Shown here: positions 8,318 through 11,455 of the stretch, one piece after another | Position numbering within the stretch: the first letter of the stretch is position 1 | Layout of the letters: the number at the start of each line of letters is the position of its first letter | Assembly: GCA_020851015.1 (NCBI GenBank) | Contig: JADZDN010000382.1 | Span: forward strand, 1-11,455 | Source: Alphaproteobacteria bacterium | GTDB taxonomy: Bacteria; Pseudomonadota; Alphaproteobacteria; JAEULC01 | Reading direction: 5' to 3' | Length of the DNA stretch: 11,455 bases | Program-made: the position numbers and the translations under genes | The notes under the pieces: generated by a model | Seen by the model: the letters and a program-made list of their open reading frames with translations, nothing else | What the model was told of the DNA's origin: nothing | Database searches by the model: none

Positions 8318-8995
8318 ATGTCGACAAACGCTGCCATTGCCGCGAGCGTCGCCGACGCGATCGATTCCGCGGAGGTTCATGCCCAGCCATACCGCTACTG
8401 GCTGCTCCGCGACATCCTGCCGCGTCCGGATTGCGACGCGCTGGCCGCCCTGCCGATCGACTCGCCGAAGATCGGCGAGACGCTGGGCCGGCGCGAAACC
8501 AACAATGCCACGCGGGTCTATTTCGCGGCCGAAAACCAGGCCCGCTTCCCGGTCTGCGCGGGGCTGGCGGCGGCGCTGCAGGACGGGCCGGCGGTCGCCG
8601 CCATCGAGCGCGCGACGGGCACCGACCTTTCCGGCACCAGTCTGCGCATCGAATACTGCCAGGACCGCGACGGTTTCTGGCTGGAGCCGCACACCGACAT
8701 CGGCGCCAAGCGCCTGACCATGCTGGTCTACCTGTCGGACGATCCGGGCAGCGCGGACTGGGGCACCGACCTGATGGACGAGTGGTGGTTCCCGGCCGGC
8801 CGCGCGCCCTATGCGCGCAACCGCGGGCTGATGTTCGTGCCAGGCGCCACGACCTACCACGGCTTCCGCCGCCGGCCGATCGCGGGCATCCGCCGTTCGT
8901 TGATCGTCAACTATGTCGGGCCGGAATGGCGCGCGCGGCACGAACTCGCCTTTCCGGAACGGCCTTTGCGCGCCCGCGGGAGGGCCGCCGCGTGA
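8318..8995 (+). CDS. Fe(II)/2-oxoglutarate-dependent oxygenase-like protein (first of two)
   Basis: A 225-residue protein of the 2OG-Fe(II) oxygenase superfamily (double-stranded beta-helix), whose members couple decarboxylation of 2-oxoglutarate to oxidation of a substrate with O2. The iron-binding set is intact: HTD (His125, Asp127) in LEPHTDIGAKRLTMLVYLS and the distal histidine His181 in FVPGATTYHGF. The 2OG-binding arginine is Arg192 or Arg193 in GIRRSLIVNYV. I do not recognise the exact subfamily; substrate could be a small molecule, sugar, peptide or protein. No signal peptide or membrane segment is seen. AAGGAAGG (8301-8308) supports the ATG at 8318. It is the first gene after the FNR-type box, and its stop overlaps the next start as GTGA. 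The C-terminus is Arg/Ala-rich and may be partly disordered. Confidence 0.85.
   Translation: MSTNAAIAASVADAIDSAEVHAQPYRYWLLRDILPRPDCDALAALPIDSPKIGETLGRRETNNATRVYFAAENQARFPVCAGLAAALQDGPAVAAIERATGTDLSGTSLRIEYCQDRDGFWLEPHTDIGAKRLTMLVYLSDDPGSADWGTDLMDEWWFPAGRAPYARNRGLMFVPGATTYHGFRRRPIAGIRRSLIVNYVGPEWRARHELAFPERPLRARGRAAA
8978..8984 (+). promoter_or_regulatory. Ribosome binding site that fixes the GTG start of the second oxygenase
   Basis: GGGAGGG lies inside the last codons of the upstream gene, 7 bases before the GTG at 8992. It decides this start over the long open frame that extends far upstream. Confidence 0.7.
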
Positions 8996-9672
8996 GCTTG
9001 ATCGACTACGACGCCTTCTACCGCGCGCCGCTTCAGCGCGAGCCGTTCGATCATGTCTGCGTGCCGGGCTTCATCAAGCCGGCGGCCCTGCAGCTCATCA
9101 ATCACGACTTCCCGATGCCCGGGATTCCCGGCAGCGTCCCGTTGGGGCTGGCGCCGCACGGCCCGGTCTTCGGGGCGCTGGCGCGCGAACTGCGCGGCCC
9201 GGACATCCAGCAGGCGTTCGAGAACAAGTTCGGCATCGACCTTGGCGGCTGCCCGCGGATGATCACGGTGCGCGAGCAATGCCGGCTCGAGGACGGGCAG
9301 GTGCATGTCGATTCCGCCAGCAAGGTGATCACCGTGCTGATCTACATGAACCCGCCCTGGGAATCGGCGGGCGGGCGGCTGCGCCTGCTGCGCTCGCGCA
9401 ATCTCGACGACTACGCGGCCGAGGTGGCGCCCGAGGCGGGAACCCTGCTGGCCTTCCGCCGCAGCGAGACGTCCTGGCACGGCCACGAGCCGTTCGAGGG
9501 GCCGCGCCGCGCGATCCAGCTCAACTGGGTCAAGAACGGCTTCTACGTGTTGCAGGAGCAGCTTCGCCACCGCGCCATCGCGTGGTGGAAGATGCACAGC
9601 GGCACCGACTGGCGCGTGGCGCGGGCCGCGCCGACCCGTCCCCAGCCGGAAGACACGGACCGCGCCGCATGA
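8992..9672 (+). CDS. Fe(II)/2-oxoglutarate-dependent oxygenase-like protein (second of two, GTG start)
   Basis: A 226-residue protein with a second, different 2OG-Fe(II) oxygenase fold signature. HVD (His105, Asp107) in GQVHVDSASKVITVLIYMN is followed by WESAGGRLRLLRS (123-135). The distal histidine is His163 or His165 in SWHGHEPFEGPRRAIQLNWV, with Arg172/Arg173 as the likely 2OG anchor. It is not a close duplicate of the preceding protein: the segments around the iron ligands differ (GGRLRLLRS here, GTDLMDEWW there), so they are two subfamilies rather than a recent tandem copy. The substrate is unknown; similar proteins are, to my knowledge, found near sugar or cell-envelope genes in some alphaproteobacteria, but that is recollection, not evidence. 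The GTG is supported by GGGAGGG and the 4-base overlap with the upstream stop. The stop overlaps the hemN start as ATGA. Confidence 0.85.
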   Translation: MSLIDYDAFYRAPLQREPFDHVCVPGFIKPAALQLINHDFPMPGIPGSVPLGLAPHGPVFGALARELRGPDIQQAFENKFGIDLGGCPRMITVREQCRLEDGQVHVDSASKVITVLIYMNPPWESAGGRLRLLRSRNLDDYAAEVAPEAGTLLAFRRSETSWHGHEPFEGPRRAIQLNWVKNGFYVLQEQLRHRAIAWWKMHSGTDWRVARAAPTRPQPEDTDRAA

Positions 9673-11033
9673 GCGCCATGCCGCAGGCACGCTGGTCCTC
9701 GCTCGCCGATGCGCGGGTGCCGCGCTACACCTCCTATCCGACCGCGCCGCATTTCACCGGCCAGGTCGGGGCGACCCAGGTGCGCGCCTGGCTTGGCGCG
9801 CTCGACCCCGCGGCGCCGGTGTCGCTCTACCTGCATGTGCCGTTCTGCCGCCAGCTCTGCCTGTACTGCGGCTGCAACACCGCGATCGTGTCGCGCCACC
9901 GTCCGATCGGCGCCTTCGTCGACGACCTGCTGGCGGAGATCGACCTGGTGGCGTCGCTGCTGCCGGGCCGGCTGCCGGTCGGCCATGTGCATTTCGGCGG
10001 CGGCACGCCCAGCATCCTGGCGCCGCGCGAGTTCGCCGAGCTGCGGGGCCGCTTGGAGCAGCGCTTCGCGCTTGCCGCCGATGCCGAGATCGCGATCGAG
10101 ATCGACCCGCGCGGCCTCAGCGACGTGATGGTGACGGCGCTGGCCCGCAACGGCGTCAACCGCGCCAGCCTGGGCGTGCAGGATTTCGACGCCGACGTGC
10201 AGAAGGCGATCCATCGCGAGCAGTCGCCGGCGATGGTGGCGTCGACCGTGGCGCGGCTGCGGGCTGCCGGCATCGGCGCGATCAACTTCGACCTGATCTA
10301 CGGCCTGCCGCGCCAGACCGTCGCCAGCATCGAGCGCACCGTCGACCTGGCCGCGGCGATGCGGCCGGATCGCGTGGCCCTGTTCGGCTACGCCCACGTG
10401 CCCTGGATGAAGCCGCATCAGAAGACGCTCGAGCGCCACGGCCTGCCGGACGGCGAGGAGCGCTGGGCGATGGCCGAGGCCGCCTCGGCGCGGCTGGTCG
10501 CGCAGGGCTACGCGCGCATCGGGCTCGACCATTTCGCGCTCCCGGACGACAGCATGGCGCGGGCGGTCCGCGCCGGCGGCCTGCGTCGCAATTTCCAGGG
10601 CTACACCACGGACTCGTCGGAAACTTTGCTGGGCTTCGGCCCGTCGGCGATCTCGGCCCTGCCGCAGGGCTACGCGCAGGCCATCACCGATACGGCGGCC
10701 TGGGCCAAGGCGGTCGGCGGCGGCGAGCTGCCCGTGGCGCGCGGCCGGGCGATCGACGACGAGGACCGGCTGCGCCGCTCGGTGATCGAGCGGCTGATGT
10801 GCGACCTGGCCGTGGATCTGGGCGCCGTGGCGCGCGCGCATGGCCGCGACCCGGCCCGCGCCTTCGCCGCCGAGCGCCCGCGGCTGGCGGTGCTGGAGGC
10901 CGACGGCGTGCTGGCGATCAGCGGCGACCGCGTCCGCGTGAACGAGGCGGCGCGTCCGCTGGTGCGCGGCGTCGCCGCGGTGTTCGACGCCTACCTGAAG
11001 CCCGACGCCGCGCGCCACGCGGTCGCGGTCTAG
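9669..11033 (+). CDS. hemN: Oxygen-independent coproporphyrinogen III dehydrogenase (radical SAM)
   Basis: HemN converts coproporphyrinogen III to protoporphyrinogen IX by oxidative decarboxylation without O2, using S-adenosylmethionine radicals. The 454-residue length matches E. coli HemN (457). The N-terminal YTSYPTAP (20-27) is characteristic of true HemN. The cluster motif HVPFCRQLCLYCGCN gives Cys60, Cys64, Cys67 and Cys69, the CxxxCxxCxC arrangement that separates HemN from many HemW-like relatives. GGGTPS (110-115), EIDPRG and INFDLIYGLPRQT follow, and the C-terminal HemN domain is complete. The ATG at 9669 overlaps the upstream stop and has only a weak Shine-Dalgarno sequence, so translation probably depends on coupling. 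The frame is open far upstream, but that part is out of phase with the oxygenase gene. Expression from the FNR-type box at 8247-8260 is likely. No clear terminator is seen in the 68 bases to the convergent gene. Confidence 0.96.
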   Translation: MSAMPQARWSSLADARVPRYTSYPTAPHFTGQVGATQVRAWLGALDPAAPVSLYLHVPFCRQLCLYCGCNTAIVSRHRPIGAFVDDLLAEIDLVASLLPGRLPVGHVHFGGGTPSILAPREFAELRGRLEQRFALAADAEIAIEIDPRGLSDVMVTALARNGVNRASLGVQDFDADVQKAIHREQSPAMVASTVARLRAAGIGAINFDLIYGLPRQTVASIERTVDLAAAMRPDRVALFGYAHVPWMKPHQKTLERHGLPDGEERWAMAEAASARLVAQGYARIGLDHFALPDDSMARAVRAGGLRRNFQGYTTDSSETLLGFGPSAISALPQGYAQAITDTAAWAKAVGGGELPVARGRAIDDEDRLRRSVIERLMCDLAVDLGAVARAHGRDPARAFAAERPRLAVLEADGVLAISGDRVRVNEAARPLVRGVAAVFDAYLKPDAARHAVAV

Positions 11034-11101
11034 CGGGATCGAGGGCTGCCACCGGGGACGGGCGCGGGCGGGGCAGGTAGGGACGCGGTTGCCACGCCGC
11101 C

Positions 11102-11455
11102 TCACCCCCGCGGCAAGCCGGCCCCGCTGGTTCTCGTCCGCAGCAGCAACCGCACGAGGTACGCGACGATCGCCAGGTTGGCCGCGATCAGCGCCAGCTT
11201 CGCCAGGCTGGGGTGCAGATAGAGGTGGAAGACCTCCAGCGGGATCAGGCTGCCCGTTGCCGCCACCAGCAGGTATTCCGCCCAGCGCTTCTCGAACCAC
11301 ACGCCGATGCCCTCGGTCATCAGCACGGCGGAATAGACCAGCGCCAACAGCCCGACCGAGCGCAACCGGCTGCCGGTCAGGAACTCCTCGATCCAGCGCA
11401 GCGCCGCCAGCACCAGGTTGTAGTGCGGCAGCAGCATCTCGGCCTCGACCCATTC
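11102..11455 (-). CDS. DUF2127-like membrane protein (C-terminal part, cut by window edge)
   Basis: The last 117 codons of a small integral membrane protein; the frame is still open at the window edge, so the true start lies outside and the internal ATG at 11437 is probably not it. Three hydrophobic segments are visible, around LLALVYSAVLMTEGIGVW, YLLVAATGSLIPLEVFHLY and LALIAANLAIVAYLVRLLL. The combination TEGIGVWFEKRWAEY, then SLIPLEVF and HPS, is the pattern of the DUF2127 family, whose function is unknown to me. The C-terminus is a short Arg/Gly-rich tail. It runs towards hemN and ends 68 bases from the hemN stop. With the N-terminus missing, the family call is good but not certain. Confidence 0.75.
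   Translation of the reverse strand, partial: EWVEAEMLLPHYNLVLAALRWIEEFLTGSRLRSVGLLALVYSAVLMTEGIGVWFEKRWAEYLLVAATGSLIPLEVFHLYLHPSLAKLALIAANLAIVAYLVRLLLRTRTSGAGLPRG

Noticed and set aside
7095..8390. A 431-codon minus-strand open frame opposite dctM
   Set aside because: Its His/Asp/Arg/Gln-rich sequence is the reverse reading of hydrophobic membrane codons; no independent support.
11034..11101. Bidirectional terminator between hemN and the DUF2127-like gene
   Set aside because: Only short GC-rich pairings such as GCGG/CCGC and no T-tract in either direction.
9543..11453. A 636-codon minus-strand open frame opposite hemN
   Set aside because: Antisense shadow of hemN with Arg/Ala/Gln/His-rich composition and no recognisable domain; the hemN strand has full radical SAM motifs.

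Overview
The window is very GC-rich, densely coded and has short, often overlapping gene junctions. It looks like a chromosomal segment of an alphaproteobacterium, probably Rhodospirillales-like. The strongest clues are the gene order hprK-rapZ-EIIA(Man)-HPr-EI with a short, kinase-domain-only HprK, the GPEGHTAIMAR form of the EI active site, and an FNR/FixK-type box ahead of a hemN operon. There is no sign of a phage, insertion sequence, CRISPR array or RNA gene.

Left part (1-4714, minus strand). Transcription runs leftwards from hprK through rapZ, a mannose-type EIIA, an HPr and a GAF-less enzyme I. Four of the five junctions are overlaps or nearly so. The set forms a complete phosphorelay (PEP to EI to HPr to EIIA, with HPr also a substrate for serine phosphorylation by HprK), but no EIIB/EIIC sugar permease is visible, so a regulatory role is likely. 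Downstream on the same strand, after about 100 bases, lies the first 234 codons of a class III aminotransferase of the taurine-pyruvate/omega-aminotransferase type, cut by the window edge.

Middle part (4764-8216, plus strand). A small VOC-fold protein (GLOD5-like) is divergent from hprK across only 49 bases. After a 192-base gap with a candidate promoter, spaced repeats and a terminator-like hairpin comes a full tripartite TRAP transporter, dctP-dctQ-dctM, whose binding protein has the hallmarks of the C4-dicarboxylate class.

Right part (8217-11455). A perfect FNR/FixK-type palindrome (TTGATCTGGATCAA, 8247-8260) precedes three tightly coupled plus-strand genes: two different Fe(II)/2-oxoglutarate oxygenase-like proteins, each with an intact HxD...H...R set, and hemN, the oxygen-independent coproporphyrinogen III dehydrogenase. 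The gene starts overlap the preceding stops as GTGA and ATGA. This pairing of O2-using enzyme families with an anaerobic heme enzyme under an apparent low-oxygen switch is the most interesting feature here. A DUF2127-like membrane protein, convergent with hemN and truncated by the window edge, closes the window.
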